A stretch of DNA of 64,000 bases from Streptomyces panaciradicis (GCF_023516615.1 NZ_JAMGBF010000010.1:1-64000), one strand, 5' to 3'. Numbered from the stretch's first letter, positions 18,426 through 28,601 are shown. Made by a program: numbers and translations. Notes: generated from the sequence alone by a model not told the origin.

Positions 18426-18474
18426 GGGGGCCTGCGCTCTCCGTCACTCACGTCGTCCGATTACGTACACAACA

Positions 18475-18512
18475 GTACGGCCGTGACGCCCGAACGGGTG
18501 CCACGGCCGTAC
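18475..18512 (-). terminator. Strong hairpin between adk and map
   Basis: 11-bp perfect stem GTACGGCCGTG / CACGGCCGTAC enclosing a second pairing GCCCG/CGGGT. Sits 12 bp after the adk stop. Could terminate or attenuate secY-adk transcription before map, or be an RNA-processing site. Confidence 0.6.
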
Positions 18513-18523
18513 CGGACGGGCGT

Positions 18524-19186
18524 CTACTTGCCGTCGTCCTCGCGCTTGAGCGCCTCCAGGGCGCGCTGCGTGATCTCGTCCACCGGGCCCAGGGAGGAGA
18601 TCGTCACGACCAGACCCTGTGCCTTGTAGTAGTCGATGATCGGCTCGGTCTGCGTGTGGTAGACCTCGAGCCGCTTGCGCACGGTCTCCTCGGAGTCGTC
18701 GTCACGCTGGTACAGCTCGCCGCCGCAGACGTCGCAGACGCCTTCCTTCTTGGCGGGGCTGTAGGAGACGTGGAAGACGTGCGCCGAGTCGTTGCGGCAG
18801 ATGCGCCGGCCGGCGATCCGCTTCACGACCTCTTCCTCGGGGACTTCGAGGTCGAGGACCGCGTCCAGCTTGATGGTCTCGGTCTTGAGCAGCTCGTCGA
18901 GCGCCTCGGCCTGCGAGACGTTGCGCGGGAAACCGTCCAGCAGGAAGCCGTTCTCGGCGTCCGGCTGCTCCATGCGGTCCTTCGCCATCGCGATGGTGAC
19001 CTCGTCCGGCACCAGGTTGCCGGCGTCCATGTAGGACTTCGCGAGTTTCCCGAGCTCCGTCTGCCGGCTGATGTTGGCGCGGAACAGATCGCCCGTGGAG
19101 ATGTGCGGGATCGAGAGCTTCCCGGCGAGGCGGGTGGCCTGCGTGCCCTTTCCGGCACCGGGCGGCCCGACGAGGACGATTCGCAT
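18524..19186 (-). CDS. adk: Adenylate kinase
   Basis: Interconverts ATP + AMP and 2 ADP. 220 residues. P-loop GPPGAGKGTQ at 7-16, ISTGDLFR and LLDGFPRNVSQAEAL for AMP binding. The long LID (about 125-165) carries CRNDSAHVFHVSY and CDVCGGELYQRDDD, a zinc-finger-like Cys set in which the usual second Cys of the first pair is Asp. The ATG overlaps the secY stop by one base (TGATG), implying translational coupling. Confidence 0.96.
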   Translation of the reverse strand: MRIVLVGPPGAGKGTQATRLAGKLSIPHISTGDLFRANISRQTELGKLAKSYMDAGNLVPDEVTIAMAKDRMEQPDAENGFLLDGFPRNVSQAEALDELLKTETIKLDAVLDLEVPEEEVVKRIAGRRICRNDSAHVFHVSYSPAKKEGVCDVCGGELYQRDDDSEETVRKRLEVYHTQTEPIIDYYKAQGLVVTISSLGPVDEITQRALEALKREDDGK

Positions 19187-20499
19187 CAGCGGAGGAACCC
19201 TTCGTAATTGCGCTGCTGGAGCTGGCTCTCGATCTGCTTCACCGTCTCGAGACCGACACCCACGATGATCAGGATGCTGGTCCCGCCGAACGGGAAGTTC
19301 TGGCTTGCCCCAAAGCCCACCAACGCCATCGTCGGCACGAGAGCGATCAGTCCCAGATACAGCGAACCCGGCCAGGTGATCCGGTTGAGCACGTAACTGA
19401 GGTACTCAGCGGTCGGTCGGCCAGCCCGGATGCCCGGGATGAAGCCACCATACTTCTTCATGTTGTCCGCGACTTCCTCGGGGTTGAAGGAGATCGCCAC
19501 GTAGAAGAACGCGAAGAACACGATGAGCAAGAAGTACGAAACGATGTAAATCGGGTGGTCGCCCTTGGTCAGATTCTGCTCGACCCAGGTCTTCCAGCCC
19601 GACTTGCTGCTGGAGAACTGCGCGACCAGCGCCGGAATGTAGAGCAGCGACGACGCGAAGATGACGGGAATCACACCCGCCTGGTTCACCTTCAGCGGGA
19701 TGTACGTGGACGTACCGCCGTAGGACCGGCGGCCGATCATGCGCTTCGCGTACTGCACCGGGATGCGGCGCTGGGCCTGCTCGACGAAGACGACCAGGCC
19801 GACCATGACCAGGCCGACGAGGATGACGGTGCTGAACTCGATCCAGCCGTCGGCCAGCTTGCCCTGCTTCTTGATGGCCCACAGCGCGGACGGGAAGGTC
19901 GCGGCGATCGAGATGAACATCAGGATCGACATGCCGTTGCCGATGCCGCGGTCGGTGATCAGCTCGCCGAGCCACATGACGACGGCGGTGCCGGCGGTCA
20001 TGCAGATGACCATCGTGATGGTGCTGAAGATCGAGCGGTCCGGCACGATCTGGCCGGCGACCTGGCAGCCGCTGAACAGCGCGCCGCTGCGCGCGGTGGC
20101 GACCAGACCGGTGCCCTGCAGGATGGCGAGCGCCACGGTCAGATAACGGGTGTACTGCGTGATCTTCGCGGTACCGGCCTGACCCTCCTTCTTGAGGGCT
20201 TCCAGGCGCGGGATGACCACGGTCAGCAGCTGCAGGATGATGCTCGCCGTGATGTAGGGCATGATGCCGAGGGCGAAGACGGTGACCTGGAGCAGCGCGC
20301 CACCGCTGAACATGTTGATCATGCCGAAGAGGCCCTGGTTGCCCGAGGCCTCCTTCACGCACTCCTGGACGGCCGTGTAGGACACGCCCGGGATCGGGAT
20401 GTGGGTACCTACGCGGTAGACCACGATGATGCCCAGCGTGAAGAGCAGCTTCTTGCGCAGGTCGGGCGTCTTGAACGCCCGGGCGAACGCGGTGAGCAC
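19186..20499 (-). CDS. secY: Protein translocase subunit SecY
   Basis: Central pore of the Sec translocon. 437 residues with about ten hydrophobic helices, from LLFTLGIIVVYRVGTHIPIP near the N-terminus to YLGLIALVPTMALVGFGASQ near the C-terminus, and the conserved cytoplasmic loop QAQRRIPVQYAKR. GTG start preceded by AGGAGGAACC. First gene of the secY-adk unit; separated from rplO by a terminator. Confidence 0.97.
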   Translation of the reverse strand: MLTAFARAFKTPDLRKKLLFTLGIIVVYRVGTHIPIPGVSYTAVQECVKEASGNQGLFGMINMFSGGALLQVTVFALGIMPYITASIILQLLTVVIPRLEALKKEGQAGTAKITQYTRYLTVALAILQGTGLVATARSGALFSGCQVAGQIVPDRSIFSTITMVICMTAGTAVVMWLGELITDRGIGNGMSILMFISIAATFPSALWAIKKQGKLADGWIEFSTVILVGLVMVGLVVFVEQAQRRIPVQYAKRMIGRRSYGGTSTYIPLKVNQAGVIPVIFASSLLYIPALVAQFSSSKSGWKTWVEQNLTKGDHPIYIVSYFLLIVFFAFFYVAISFNPEEVADNMKKYGGFIPGIRAGRPTAEYLSYVLNRITWPGSLYLGLIALVPTMALVGFGASQNFPFGGTSILIIVGVGLETVKQIESQLQQRNYEGFLR

Positions 20500-20861
20500 G
20501 GTTCCTCCTGCGACCCCCGCGCCGCGCGCGGCAGGGACTAGTCGTCTGACATGGCCCAGAGGGCCGAACGATGTTTTCTACCACCCCGACACCGAACGGC
20601 ATACCTCGCGCGGGCACAGGTGGACTTACGGACTCTAACAGCGCCTGCGCAGCCAGGTGAAGTTCGTGCGGAGGACGGCAGGTCAAGGGTGAGTCAGTTA
20701 CGGGCCGGTGGAGATCCGCATCATCACCCGGGTGTGGTCACAGCACGTTGACACCCGGGCCTCCGACCGTATGTTTCCGGCCACTTTCTACGGCAGAGGC
20801 CGGGCAGCTCCCCGTGGAGAACTGCCCGGCCTCTGTACGTGTGCGACGGTGTCGCCGGAAC
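20500..20861 (-). other. rplO-secY intergenic region
   Basis: 362 bp without a gene. Next to rplO is a strong terminator hairpin (20795-20834). The remainder must carry the secY promoter and leader; A/T-richer stretches such as GTTTTCTACC (about 20572-20582) exist, but no -35/-10 pair is convincing. The rplO-secY junction is tight in many bacteria, so this is a separated arrangement. Confidence 0.55.
20795..20834 (-). terminator. Terminator after rplO (end of S10-spc transcript)
   Basis: 13-bp perfect stem AGAGGCCGGGCAG / CTGCCCGGCCTCT with a 14-nt loop, about 30 bp after the rplO stop on the minus strand. Confidence 0.8.
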
Positions 20862-21317
20862 TCAGACGAGCTCGGTGACCGTACCGCCGGCGGCGGTGAT
20901 CTTCTCCTTGGCGGAGCCGGAGACGGCGTCGACCGTCACCTGCAGCGCCACGGAGATCTCACCCTGGCCGAGGACCTTGACGAGGCTGTTCTTGCGAACG
21001 GCACCCTTGGCCACCAGACCCTCGACGGTGACCTCGCCACCCTCGGGGTAGAGCGCGGCCAGCTTGTCGAGGTTCACGACCTGGAACTCGGTCTTGAACG
21101 GGTTCTTGAAGCCCTTCAGCTTCGGAAGACGCATGTGGAGGGGCATCTGGCCACCCTCGAAGCGCTCCGGAACCTGGTAGCGGGCCTTGGTGCCCTTGGT
21201 ACCACGACCGGCCGTCTTACCCTTCGACGCCTCACCACGACCGACACGGGTCTTGGCGGTCTTGGCGCCCGGGGCGGGACGGAGGTTGTGGATCTTGAGC
21301 GGGTTGTTCTCCGCCAT
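20862..21317 (-). CDS. rplO: 50S ribosomal protein L15
   Basis: 151 residues: [40 protein letters not shown] and [20 protein letters not shown]. Gly-rich basic N-terminal half as usual. ATG start 2 bp after the rpmD stop. Last gene of the S10-spc cluster before a terminator. Confidence 0.97.
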   Translation of the reverse strand: MAENNPLKIHNLRPAPGAKTAKTRVGRGEASKGKTAGRGTKGTKARYQVPERFEGGQMPLHMRLPKLKGFKNPFKTEFQVVNLDKLAALYPEGGEVTVEGLVAKGAVRKNSLVKVLGQGEISVALQVTVDAVSGSAKEKITAAGGTVTELV

Positions 21318-21319
21318 GA

Positions 21320-21502
21320 TCAGTCGACCTCCTCGACCGTCACGAGGTGGCGGACGGTGTGCACCATGCCGCGGAACTCGGGGCGGTCCTCCTTGACGAC
21401 CTGCGTGTTGATGCCCTTGAGACCAAGGGAACGCAGGGTGTCACGGTGGTTCTGCTTGCTGCCGATGTAGGACTTGACCTGCGTGATCTTGAGCTGAGCC
21501 AT
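21320..21502 (-). CDS. rpmD: 50S ribosomal protein L30
   Basis: 60 residues: [20 protein letters not shown] through [14 protein letters not shown]. The ATG at 21502 gives the standard length; the longer frame is antisense noise. Starts 2 bp after rpsE. Confidence 0.96.
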   Translation of the reverse strand: MAQLKITQVKSYIGSKQNHRDTLRSLGLKGINTQVVKEDRPEFRGMVHTVRHLVTVEEVD

Positions 21503-21504
21503 GA

Positions 21505-22110
21505 TCACACACCCGCCCCGGCACGAGCGCGCAGCAGAGCCGCGGGGGCGACGTCCTCCAGCGGCAGACCGCGGCGGGCCGCGATCTCCTCGGGACGCTG
21601 CAGACCCTTCAGGGCCTCCACGGTCGCGTGCACGATGTTGATCGCGTTGTCGGAGCCGAGCGACTTCGACAGCACGTCGTGGATACCGGCGCACTCGAGC
21701 ACGGCGCGCACCGGACCACCGGCGATAACACCGGTACCCGGGGACGCGGGCTTGAGCAGCACGACGCCGGCAGCCTTCTCACCCTGGATGGGGTGCGGGA
21801 TGGTGCCCTGGATACGGGGGACCTTGAAGAAGTGCTTCTTGGCCTCCTCAACACCCTTGGCGATGGCGGCCGGCACCTCCTTGGCCTTGCCGTAACCGAC
21901 ACCCACGGTGCCGTCACCGTCGCCCACCACGACCAGCGCGGTGAAGCTGAAGCGACGACCACCCTTCACAACCTTGGCGACGCGGTTGATCGCGACGACG
22001 CGCTCAACGTACGCGGTCTTCTCGGCGGCAGCAGCGCCGCCGTCACGGCCCTTCCGGTCCCGCCGCTCGCCGCCACCGGCACCGCTTCCGCGGCGCTGGG
22101 GTCCAGCCAT
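21505..22110 (-). CDS. rpsE: 30S ribosomal protein S5
   Basis: Decoding-fidelity protein. 201 residues with a Gly/Arg-rich N-terminal extension ([20 protein letters not shown]), then [20 protein letters not shown] and [20 protein letters not shown]. The spectinomycin-loop region VVKGGRRFS looks wild type. ATG start. Confidence 0.97.
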   Translation of the reverse strand: MAGPQRRGSGAGGGERRDRKGRDGGAAAAEKTAYVERVVAINRVAKVVKGGRRFSFTALVVVGDGDGTVGVGYGKAKEVPAAIAKGVEEAKKHFFKVPRIQGTIPHPIQGEKAAGVVLLKPASPGTGVIAGGPVRAVLECAGIHDVLSKSLGSDNAINIVHATVEALKGLQRPEEIAARRGLPLEDVAPAALLRARAGAGV

Positions 22111-22146
22111 TGGATTACCTCTCTCTTTCCGCTAGCTACAAGCGGC

Positions 22147-22530
22147 TCAGAACTTGAGCCCGGCCTCGCGGGCGGCGTCCGCCAGGGCGGCGATGCGCCC
22201 GGCGTACTGGTTGCCACCACGGTCGAACACCACGGCCTCGACACCGGCGGCCTTGGCACGCTCGGCGACCAGGGCGCCGACCTGCTTGGCCTGCGCGGAC
22301 TTGTCGCCCTCGCCACCGCGGATCGAGCTGTCCAGCGTGGACGCCGAAGCCAGGGTGTGGCCCTTCAGGTCGTCGATCACCTGCGCCACGATGTGGCGGT
22401 TGGAGCGGGTCACGACCAGACGCGGACGCTCCGCCGTACCGGAGAGGTTCTTGCGAATCCGGATGTGGCGGCGCTTGATCGCGGCGCGCTTGTAGGCGTC
22501 GCCCTTGAGGATCTTCTGTCCGTATGCCAT
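22147..22530 (-). CDS. rplR: 50S ribosomal protein L18
   Basis: 5S rRNA-binding protein, 127 residues: [35 protein letters not shown] and the C-terminus [22 protein letters not shown] start 3 bp after rplF. Confidence 0.97.
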   Translation of the reverse strand: MAYGQKILKGDAYKRAAIKRRHIRIRKNLSGTAERPRLVVTRSNRHIVAQVIDDLKGHTLASASTLDSSIRGGEGDKSAQAKQVGALVAERAKAAGVEAVVFDRGGNQYAGRIAALADAAREAGLKF

Positions 22531-22533
22531 GGC

Positions 22534-23073
22534 TTACTTACCCGCCTTTCCGACCTTGCGGCGGATGACTTCGCCCTCGTACTTGACGCCCTTGGCCTTG
22601 TACGGGTCGGGCTTGCGCAGCTTGCGGATGTTGGCCGCAACCTCGCCGACCTTCTGCTTGTCGATGCCCTCGACCTGGAAGCGGGTCGGGGTCTCCACCT
22701 TGAAGGTGATTCCCTCGGGCGCCTCGACGGTGATCGGGTGGCTGTAGCCGAGAGCGAACTCGAGGTTCGAACCCTTGGCGGTCACGCGGTAACCGACACC
22801 GCTGATCTCGAGCTTCTTCACGTAACCCTGGGTCACGCCGGTGATCATGTTCGCCACCAGCGTGCGGGACAGGCCGTGCAGGGCCTTGCTCTGACGCTCG
22901 TCGTTGGGGCGGGTGACGTTCAGAACGCCGTCCTCACCCTTGGCGATCTCGATCGGCGCCACGACGGTGTGGGTCAGCGTGCCCTTGGGGCCCTTGACCG
23001 AGACCGTCTGGCCGTCGATGGTGACGTCCACGCCGGCGGGAACCGTGATGGGGAGCTTGCCAATACGCGACAT
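22534..23073 (-). CDS. rplF: 50S ribosomal protein L6
   Basis: 179 residues: [32 protein letters not shown], then the second domain [15 protein letters not shown] and the C-terminus [20 protein letters not shown]. Two L6 folds. ATG start with GGAGGAAA upstream. Confidence 0.97.
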   Translation of the reverse strand: MSRIGKLPITVPAGVDVTIDGQTVSVKGPKGTLTHTVVAPIEIAKGEDGVLNVTRPNDERQSKALHGLSRTLVANMITGVTQGYVKKLEISGVGYRVTAKGSNLEFALGYSHPITVEAPEGITFKVETPTRFQVEGIDKQKVGEVAANIRKLRKPDPYKAKGVKYEGEVIRRKVGKAGK

Positions 23074-23097
23074 AGCTGTTTCCTCCGTTCCCTTCCG

Positions 23098-23496
23098 CTA
23101 CCAGACGTAGGCGAGGACTTCCCCACCCACGCCCTTCTTGCCGGCCTGCTTGTCGGTGAGGAGCCCGTGCGACGTGGAGATGATCGCCACGCCGAGGCCG
23201 CCGAGCACCTTCGGCAGGTTGGTGGACTTCGCGTACACCCGGAGACCGGGCTTGGAGATCCGCTTGATGCCCGCGATGGAGCGCTCACGGTTCGGGCCGA
23301 ACTTCAGCTCGAGGACGAGGTTCTTGCCGACCTCGGCGTCCTCGACCTTCCAGCCCGTGATGAAGCCCTCCTGCTGGAGGATCTCCGCGATGTGGGACTT
23401 GATCTTGGAGTGCGGCATCGACACCGAGTCGTGGTACGCCGAGTTCGCATTCCGCAGACGCGTAAGCATGTCTGCGATCGGATCAGTCATGGTCAT
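23098..23496 (-). CDS. rpsH: 30S ribosomal protein S8
   Basis: 132 residues: [36 protein letters not shown] and the C-terminal [20 protein letters not shown]. The ATG at 23496 gives the usual N-terminus. Unusually for this operon, 213 bp separate it from rpsN, and that spacer holds a large hairpin. S8 is the spc-operon repressor in E. coli. Confidence 0.96.
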   Translation of the reverse strand: MTMTDPIADMLTRLRNANSAYHDSVSMPHSKIKSHIAEILQQEGFITGWKVEDAEVGKNLVLELKFGPNRERSIAGIKRISKPGLRVYAKSTNLPKVLGGLGVAIISTSHGLLTDKQAGKKGVGGEVLAYVW

Positions 23497-23605
23497 GAAT
23501 TGGCCTTCGGCCTCTCTCGCCGGGGTTTCCTGGTGCGCCATCCCTCTCCCCGATCCGAGACGGGACGGGTGCGGCGCGGTGGACCTACGGCGTAGTAAGT
23601 CGTAC

Positions 23606-23668
23606 GGGCGGCGACAGACGCCCAACCCCACAAGCCTAAGGCATGCGGAGGTGGGCGTCTGACCGCCC
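23606..23668 (-). promoter_or_regulatory. Long hairpin in the rpsN-rpsH spacer
   Basis: Outer stem GGGCGG / CCGCCC, then a perfect 10-bp stem CAGACGCCCA / TGGGCGTCTG, loop about 27 nt. It starts about 40 nt after the rpsN stop and is roughly 110 nt before rpsH. It may be an attenuator, a processing site, or an S8 autoregulatory target; the sequence alone does not decide. Confidence 0.6.
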
Positions 23669-23709
23669 AGTCTGCTTACCGAGAGCTTCAGGAATCCCGA
23701 ACTACGGGA

Positions 23710-23895
23710 TTACCAGGAGCTCTTGGTCACGCCCGGCAGCTCGCCACGGTGAGCCATCTCACGAAGGCACACGCGGCACAGGCCGAACTTGCGGTACACG
23801 GAGTGGGGACGGCCGCAGCGCTGGCAGCGCGTGTAGCCACGCACGCCGAACTTGGGCTTGCGAGCAGCCTTCGCGATCAGAGCCTTCTTCGCCAT
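23710..23895 (-). CDS. rpsN: 30S ribosomal protein S14, zinc-binding type Z
   Basis: 61 residues: [20 protein letters not shown], with the zinc ligands in TRCQRCGRP and [10 protein letters not shown]. This is the short C+ form. The start is taken at MAKK, three codons inside the longest frame. Follows rplE by 5 bp. Confidence 0.95.
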   Translation of the reverse strand: MAKKALIAKAARKPKFGVRGYTRCQRCGRPHSVYRKFGLCRVCLREMAHRGELPGVTKSSW

Positions 23896-23900
23896 CTCGC

Positions 23901-24458
23901 TCACGCCTCCTTGAAGGGGAAGCCGAGGTGACGAAGGAGCGCGCGGCCCTCAGCGTCGTTGGTCGCCGTGGTGACCACGGTGATGTCCATACCCCGGACG
24001 CGGTCGATCTTGTCCTGGTCGATCTCGTGGAACATGACCTGCTCCGTGAGACCGAAGGTGTAGTTGCCACGGCCGTCGAACTGCTTGGGGGACAGGCCGC
24101 GGAAGTCGCGGATGCGCGGGAGCGCGAGCGACAGGGTGCGGTCCAGGAACTCCCACATGCGGTCGCCACGGAGCGTGACGTGGGCACCGATCGGCTGGCC
24201 CTCACGCAGCTTGAACTGCGCGATGGACTTGCGGGCCTTGGTGACGGCCGGCTTCTGACCGGTGATGGTGGTCAGGTCGCGGATCGCGCCCTCGATCAGC
24301 TTCGAGTCACGGGCGGCGTCGCCGACACCCATGTTGACCACGATCTTCACGAGGCCGGGGATCTGCATGACGTTCTCGTACTTGAACTCGTCACGCAGCT
24401 TGCCCGCGATCTCCTCGCGGTACTTCGTCTTGAGACGCGGAGTGGTGGTGGTAGCCAT
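23901..24458 (-). CDS. rplE: 50S ribosomal protein L5
   Basis: 5S rRNA- and P-tRNA-contacting protein, 185 residues: [58 protein letters not shown] overlaps the rplX stop by one base. Confidence 0.97.
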   Translation of the reverse strand: MATTTTPRLKTKYREEIAGKLRDEFKYENVMQIPGLVKIVVNMGVGDAARDSKLIEGAIRDLTTITGQKPAVTKARKSIAQFKLREGQPIGAHVTLRGDRMWEFLDRTLSLALPRIRDFRGLSPKQFDGRGNYTFGLTEQVMFHEIDQDKIDRVRGMDITVVTTATNDAEGRALLRHLGFPFKEA

Positions 24459-24781
24459 CAGATGTCCTCACCCGTCCGCTTGGCAACGCGGATCTTGTTG
24501 CCCTCGTCGTCGAAGCGGTAACCGACACGCGTGACGACCTTGTTGCCGTCCTTCTCAACGACCAGCTGGACGTTGGAGACGTGGATCGGCGCCTCGGTCG
24601 TGACGATGCCGCCGGCCTGCGAACCGCTGGCGGTCGGGCCGGCCTTGGTGTGCTTCTTGACCCGGTTGACACCCTCGACCAGGACGCGCTCCTCGCGCGG
24701 GAAAGCGGCAATGACCTTGCCCTGCTTGCCCTTGTCCTTGCCGGTGATGACCTGGACCAGGTCGCCCTTCTTGATCTTCAT
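24458..24781 (-). CDS. rplX: 50S ribosomal protein L24
   Basis: 107 residues with an N-terminal KOW motif: [24 protein letters not shown]. Continues [20 protein letters not shown] and ends [10 protein letters not shown]. Assembly initiator of the 50S subunit. ATG start, overlap with rplE. Confidence 0.97.
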   Translation of the reverse strand: MKIKKGDLVQVITGKDKGKQGKVIAAFPREERVLVEGVNRVKKHTKAGPTASGSQAGGIVTTEAPIHVSNVQLVVEKDGNKVVTRVGYRFDDEGNKIRVAKRTGEDI

Positions 24782-24783
24782 GC

Positions 24784-25152
24784 TTACAGCACCTCCGGAG
24801 CCAGCGAGATGATCTTCATGAACTTCTTCTCGCGCAGCTCACGCCCGACCGGGCCGAAGATGCGGGTGCCGCGAGGGTCGCCGTCGTTCTTCAGAATGAC
24901 GGCGGCGTTCTCGTCGAAGCGGATGTACGAGCCGTCCGGACGGCGGCGCTCCTTGACGGTGCGAACGATGACCGCCTTGACGACGTCACCCTTCTTCACG
25001 TTGCCACCGGGGATCGCGTCCTTGACGGTGGCGACGATGACGTCACCGATGCCCGCGTAGCGGCGACCGGAGCCACCGAGCACACGGATGCAAAGGATTT
25101 CCTTCGCACCAGTGTTGTCGGCGACACGCAGTCGCGACTCCTGCTGGATCAC
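24784..25152 (-). CDS. rplN: 50S ribosomal protein L14
   Basis: 122 residues: [40 protein letters not shown] and [23 protein letters not shown] start preceded by AGGAGATAGAC. Separated from rpsQ by a 124-bp spacer with three hairpins. Confidence 0.97.
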   Translation of the reverse strand: MIQQESRLRVADNTGAKEILCIRVLGGSGRRYAGIGDVIVATVKDAIPGGNVKKGDVVKAVIVRTVKERRRPDGSYIRFDENAAVILKNDGDPRGTRIFGPVGRELREKKFMKIISLAPEVL

Positions 25153-25180
25153 GTCTATCTCCTGATCGTCTGCCGGTTCC

Positions 25181-25274
25181 CCGGGGGCCGTTCTTCAACG
25201 GCCCCCGGAGCCTGGCGGAACTGTCCTGCGGGGTACCCCGCAGGCGTACTTGTTGGAATTCCCTTGCGGGAATT
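25181..25274 (-). promoter_or_regulatory. Three consecutive hairpins between rpsQ and rplN
   Basis: 25181-25208: perfect 12-bp stem CCGGGGGCCGTT-CTTC-AACGGCCCCCGG. 25225-25244: perfect 20-bp palindrome CCTGCGGGGTACCCCGCAGG. 25257-25274: AATTCCC-TTGC-GGGAATT. Spacers between neighbours elsewhere in this operon are mostly only a few bp. These could act as attenuators, RNase-blocking or processing elements. Confidence 0.75.
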
Positions 25275-25276
25275 AC

Positions 25277-25561
25277 CTACTTGGCCTTCTCGAGGATCTC
25301 GACGACGCGCCAGCGCTTCGTCGCGGACAGCGGCCGGGTCTCCGCGAGGAGGACACGGTCGCCGACACCCGCGGCGTTCTGCTCGTCGTGGGCCTTGAGC
25401 TTGTTCGTACGGCGGATGACCTTGCCGTACAGCGCGTGCTTCACGCGGTCCTCGACGGCGACGACGACGGTCTTGTCCATCTTGTCGCTGACGACGAGAC
25501 CCTCGCGGGTCTTGCGGAAGCCACGGGCCTCTGCGTTCTCAGTCACGTTGCTCTCGCTCAT
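25277..25561 (-). CDS. rpsQ: 30S ribosomal protein S17
   Basis: 94 residues: [49 protein letters not shown] and [23 protein letters not shown] overlaps the rpmC stop by 4 bases (ATGA). Confidence 0.97.
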   Translation of the reverse strand: MSESNVTENAEARGFRKTREGLVVSDKMDKTVVVAVEDRVKHALYGKVIRRTNKLKAHDEQNAAGVGDRVLLAETRPLSATKRWRVVEILEKAK

Positions 25562-25782
25562 GCGTTCTCCACCGTTTCGATGCCCAGCTCACGCTCGCGC
25601 ATCAGGGTGTAGATCCGCGCGATGTCCTTACGGACGGCCTTCAGCCGACCGTGGTTTTCGAGCTGACCCGTGGCCGCCTGGAAGCGGAGGTTGAACAGCT
25701 CTTCCTTGGCTTCGCGGAGCTTCCCCAGAAGCTCCTCGTCACCCAGTTCGCGCAGCTCGGACGCCTTGGTACCGGCCGACAT
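25558..25782 (-). CDS. rpmC: 50S ribosomal protein L29
   Basis: 74 residues, two-helix protein near the exit tunnel: [40 protein letters not shown]. Contact point for trigger factor and SRP in relatives. The ATG overlaps the rplP stop (TGATG); a GTG one codon upstream is the only alternative. Confidence 0.95.
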   Translation of the reverse strand: MSAGTKASELRELGDEELLGKLREAKEELFNLRFQAATGQLENHGRLKAVRKDIARIYTLMRERELGIETVENA

Positions 25783-26201
25783 CACGCTTCACCTGCCTCG
25801 CGCTTGACGATCCGGCACTTCATCGGCAGCTTGTGGGCCGCACGGGTCAGCGCCTCACGGGCGATCTTCTCGTTGGGGTACGACAGCTCGAACATCACGC
25901 GTCCGGGCTTGACGTTGGCGATCCACCACTCCGGAGAACCCTTACCGGAACCCATGCGGGTCTCGGCGGGCTTCTTGGTGAGGGGACGGTCCGGGTAGAT
26001 GTTGATCCAGACCTTGCCACCACGCTTGATGTGACGCGTCATGGCGATACGAGCGGCCTCGATCTGACGGTTCGTCACGTACGCCGGGGTGAGCGCCTGG
26101 ATGCCGTACTCGCCGAACGCAACCGTCGTGCCACCCTTGGCAGCGCCGCTGCGTCCGGGGTGGTGCTGCTTGCGGTGCTTGACCCTACGGGGGATCAGCA
26201 T
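25782..26201 (-). CDS. rplP: 50S ribosomal protein L16
   Basis: 139 residues: [40 protein letters not shown] and [20 protein letters not shown]. Contacts the A-site tRNA elbow. ATG start 5 bp after rpsC. Confidence 0.97.
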   Translation of the reverse strand: MLIPRRVKHRKQHHPGRSGAAKGGTTVAFGEYGIQALTPAYVTNRQIEAARIAMTRHIKRGGKVWINIYPDRPLTKKPAETRMGSGKGSPEWWIANVKPGRVMFELSYPNEKIAREALTRAAHKLPMKCRIVKREAGEA

Positions 26202-26206
26202 GTCGG

Positions 26207-27028
26207 TCAGGCCTCCGTTCCGGTGCTCTCAGCCGGAGCGGACGCGGGAGCCTCGGCCTTGGGGGCCTCGGCGCCGGCAGCCTGCTGCGGCTTGCGACCG
26301 CGCCGCTCGCCACCACGGCCACCACGGGCCGGGCGGTCGGCACCGCCACGGGCCGGGCGGTTACCCGCACGGGCCGCAGCGTTCTCGGCGCGGACCTCGG
26401 CGATGTTCTTGACGTCGCCCTTGTAGATCCAGACCTTCACGCCGATGCGGCCGAAGGTCGTCTTGGCCTCGAAGAAGCCGTAGTCCACGTTCGCGCGGAG
26501 CGTGTGCAGGGGCACGCGGCCCTCGCGGTAGAACTCCGAGCGGGACATCTCGGCGCCGCCGAGGCGGCCACCGCACTGGATCTTGATGCCCTTGGCGCCG
26601 GCCTTCATCGCCGACTGCATGCTCTTACGCATGGCACGACGGAAGGAGACGCGGGAGGAGAGCTGCTCGGCGACGGCCTGAGCGACCAGCTGAGCGTCCG
26701 TCTCGGGGTTCTTGACCTCGAGGATGTTCAGCTGGACCTGCTTGCCCGTGAGCTTCTCGAGGTCGCCGCGGATGCGGTCGGCCTCGGCGCCACGGCGGCC
26801 GATGACGATGCCCGGACGAGCGGTGTGGATGTCCACACGCACGCGGTCACGGGTGCGCTCGATCTCGACCTTGGAGATGCCGGCGCGCTCCATGCCGGAC
26901 GTCATCATCCGACGGATGGCGACGTCTTCCTTGACGTAGTCCTTGTACAGCTTGTCGGCGTACCACCGGGACTTGAAGTCCGTGGTGACACCGAGCCGGA
27001 ACCCATGCGGGTTAACCTTCTGGCCCAT
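26207..27028 (-). CDS. rpsC: 30S ribosomal protein S3
   Basis: mRNA entry-channel protein. 273 residues: [22 protein letters not shown] domain with [20 protein letters not shown], then the S3 C-domain [24 protein letters not shown] text (here [20 protein letters not shown]). The last 50 or so residues are an Arg/Gly then Ala/Pro/Glu-rich extension absent from E. coli S3. ATG overlaps the rplV stop by one base. Confidence 0.97.
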   Translation of the reverse strand: MGQKVNPHGFRLGVTTDFKSRWYADKLYKDYVKEDVAIRRMMTSGMERAGISKVEIERTRDRVRVDIHTARPGIVIGRRGAEADRIRGDLEKLTGKQVQLNILEVKNPETDAQLVAQAVAEQLSSRVSFRRAMRKSMQSAMKAGAKGIKIQCGGRLGGAEMSRSEFYREGRVPLHTLRANVDYGFFEAKTTFGRIGVKVWIYKGDVKNIAEVRAENAAARAGNRPARGGADRPARGGRGGERRGRKPQQAAGAEAPKAEAPASAPAESTGTEA

Positions 27029-27375
27029 TACCGGGTTCCTTCCTTGCTGCTGACGACCACGGTGATGTGGCTGGTCCGCTTGCGGATCCGGTAGGCACGG
27101 CCCTGGGCGCGCGGCCGGAACCGCTTCAGGGTCGGGCCCTCGTCGACGTACGCCTCGGAGATGAAGAGGCTGTCGGCGTCGGTGTGGTCGTAGTTGTGCG
27201 CGGCGTTGGCAATGGCGCTGTCCAGCACCTTGCCGACCGGAACCGAGGCTGCCTGCGGAGCGAATCGCAGAACAGCCTGGGCCTCCGTGGCGTCCATGCC
27301 ACGGATGAGGTCCACCACACGGCGGGCCTTCATGGGCGTGACGCGGATGTACCGCGCCTGGGCCCTGGCTTCCAT
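27028..27375 (-). CDS. rplV: 50S ribosomal protein L22
   Basis: 115 residues: [40 protein letters not shown] and the exit-tunnel loop [20 protein letters not shown]. Macrolide-relevant loop appears intact. ATG start. Confidence 0.97.
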   Translation of the reverse strand: MEARAQARYIRVTPMKARRVVDLIRGMDATEAQAVLRFAPQAASVPVGKVLDSAIANAAHNYDHTDADSLFISEAYVDEGPTLKRFRPRAQGRAYRIRKRTSHITVVVSSKEGTR

Positions 27376-27420
27376 GGTTGTCCCTTCAGAGTTACTTACG
27401 TGTCTGAATGCGATCCGCTG

Positions 27421-27702
27421 TTAGCGGCGCTTCGACTTCCGGTCTTCCTTGACGTGACCCCGGAAGGTGCGCGTCGGCGAGAACTCGCCGAGCTTGTGGC
27501 CGACCATCGACTCGGTGACGAACACCGGGATGTGGGTCTTGCCGTTGTGCACCGCGATCGTGTGGCCCAGCATGGCCGGGACGATCATGGAGCGACGGGA
27601 CCAGGTCTTGATGACGTTCTTGGTGCCGGCTTCGTTCTGGGCGTCCACCTTCTTGATGAGGTGTCCGTCGACGAAGGGCCCCTTCTTGAGACTGCGCGGC
27701 AT
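27421..27702 (-). CDS. rpsS: 30S ribosomal protein S19
   Basis: 93 residues: [61 protein letters not shown] start 12 bp after rplB. Confidence 0.97.
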   Translation of the reverse strand: MPRSLKKGPFVDGHLIKKVDAQNEAGTKNVIKTWSRRSMIVPAMLGHTIAVHNGKTHIPVFVTESMVGHKLGEFSPTRTFRGHVKEDRKSKRR

Positions 27703-27714
27703 CTAAACCCGCTC

Positions 27715-28551
27715 CTAGCGCTTCTTGTTCGTCTTGCGGCGGCGGACGATGTACTTGTTCGACGCCTTCTTGGGCGAACGAGTACGACCTTCCTTCTGGC
27801 CCCAGGGGCTGACCGGGTGGCGACCACCGGAGGTCTTGCCCTCACCACCACCGTGGGGGTGGTCAACCGGGTTCATCGCCACACCGCGAACGGTCGGGCG
27901 GACGCCCAGCCAGCGCTTGCGGCCGGCCTTGCCCCAGTTGATGTTGCTCTGCTCGGCGTTGCCGACCTCGCCGACCGTGGCGCGGCAGCGCTGGTCGACC
28001 AGGCGGATCTCACCGGAGGGCATGCGGAGGTGGGCCATCGTGCCCTCCTTCGCGAGCAGCTGCACCGAGGCACCGGCGGAGCGGGCGAACTTGGCGCCGC
28101 CGCCCGGACGAAGCTCCACGGAGTGGATCGTCGTACCGACGGGGATGTTGCGCAGCGCCAGGTTGTTGCCGGGCTTGATGTCCGCGCCCGGGCCGTTCTC
28201 GATCCGGTCGCCCTGGGTCAGGCCCTTGGGCGCCAGGATGTAGCGCTTCTCGCCGTCCGCGTAGTGGAGCAGCGCGATGCGCGCGGTGCGGTTGGGGTCG
28301 TACTCGATGTGCGCGACCTTCGCCGGCACGCCGTCCTTGTCGTGACGACGGAAGTCGATCACTCGGTAGGCGCGCTTGTGTCCGCCACCCTGGTGGCGAA
28401 CGGTCACACGACCGGCGTTGTTACGGCCGCCCTTGCTGTGCAGCGGGCGGACCAGCGACTTCTCCGGCGTGGACCGCGTGACCTCGACGAAGTCGGCGAC
28501 GCTGGAACCACGACGGCCCGGCGTAGTCGGCTTGTACTTGCGGATTCCCAT
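27715..28551 (-). CDS. rplB: 50S ribosomal protein L2
   Basis: Peptidyl-transferase-region protein, 278 residues: [40 protein letters not shown] and the key [20 protein letters not shown] with the conserved His near the catalytic centre. ATG preceded by GAGGACTGAGAA, with a perfect palindrome just upstream of that ribosome-binding site. Confidence 0.98.
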   Translation of the reverse strand: MGIRKYKPTTPGRRGSSVADFVEVTRSTPEKSLVRPLHSKGGRNNAGRVTVRHQGGGHKRAYRVIDFRRHDKDGVPAKVAHIEYDPNRTARIALLHYADGEKRYILAPKGLTQGDRIENGPGADIKPGNNLALRNIPVGTTIHSVELRPGGGAKFARSAGASVQLLAKEGTMAHLRMPSGEIRLVDQRCRATVGEVGNAEQSNINWGKAGRKRWLGVRPTVRGVAMNPVDHPHGGGEGKTSGGRHPVSPWGQKEGRTRSPKKASNKYIVRRRKTNKKR

Positions 28552-28561
28552 TTCTCAGTCC

Positions 28562-28601
28562 TCGTCCGATATCGGACGATCCGACCCGCTTACGCGGTCG
28601 G
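28562..28601 (-). promoter_or_regulatory. Paired inverted repeats at the rplW-rplB junction
   Basis: 28562-28579 is an 18-bp perfect palindrome TCGTCCGATATCGGACGA immediately upstream of the rplB ribosome-binding site. 28581-28601 is CCGACCCGCTTACGCGGTCGG, a hairpin spanning the rplW stop codon. The latter has the same CCGACCC...CGCGGTCGG arms as the hairpin in the rpsJ and rpsL leaders. Confidence 0.6.
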
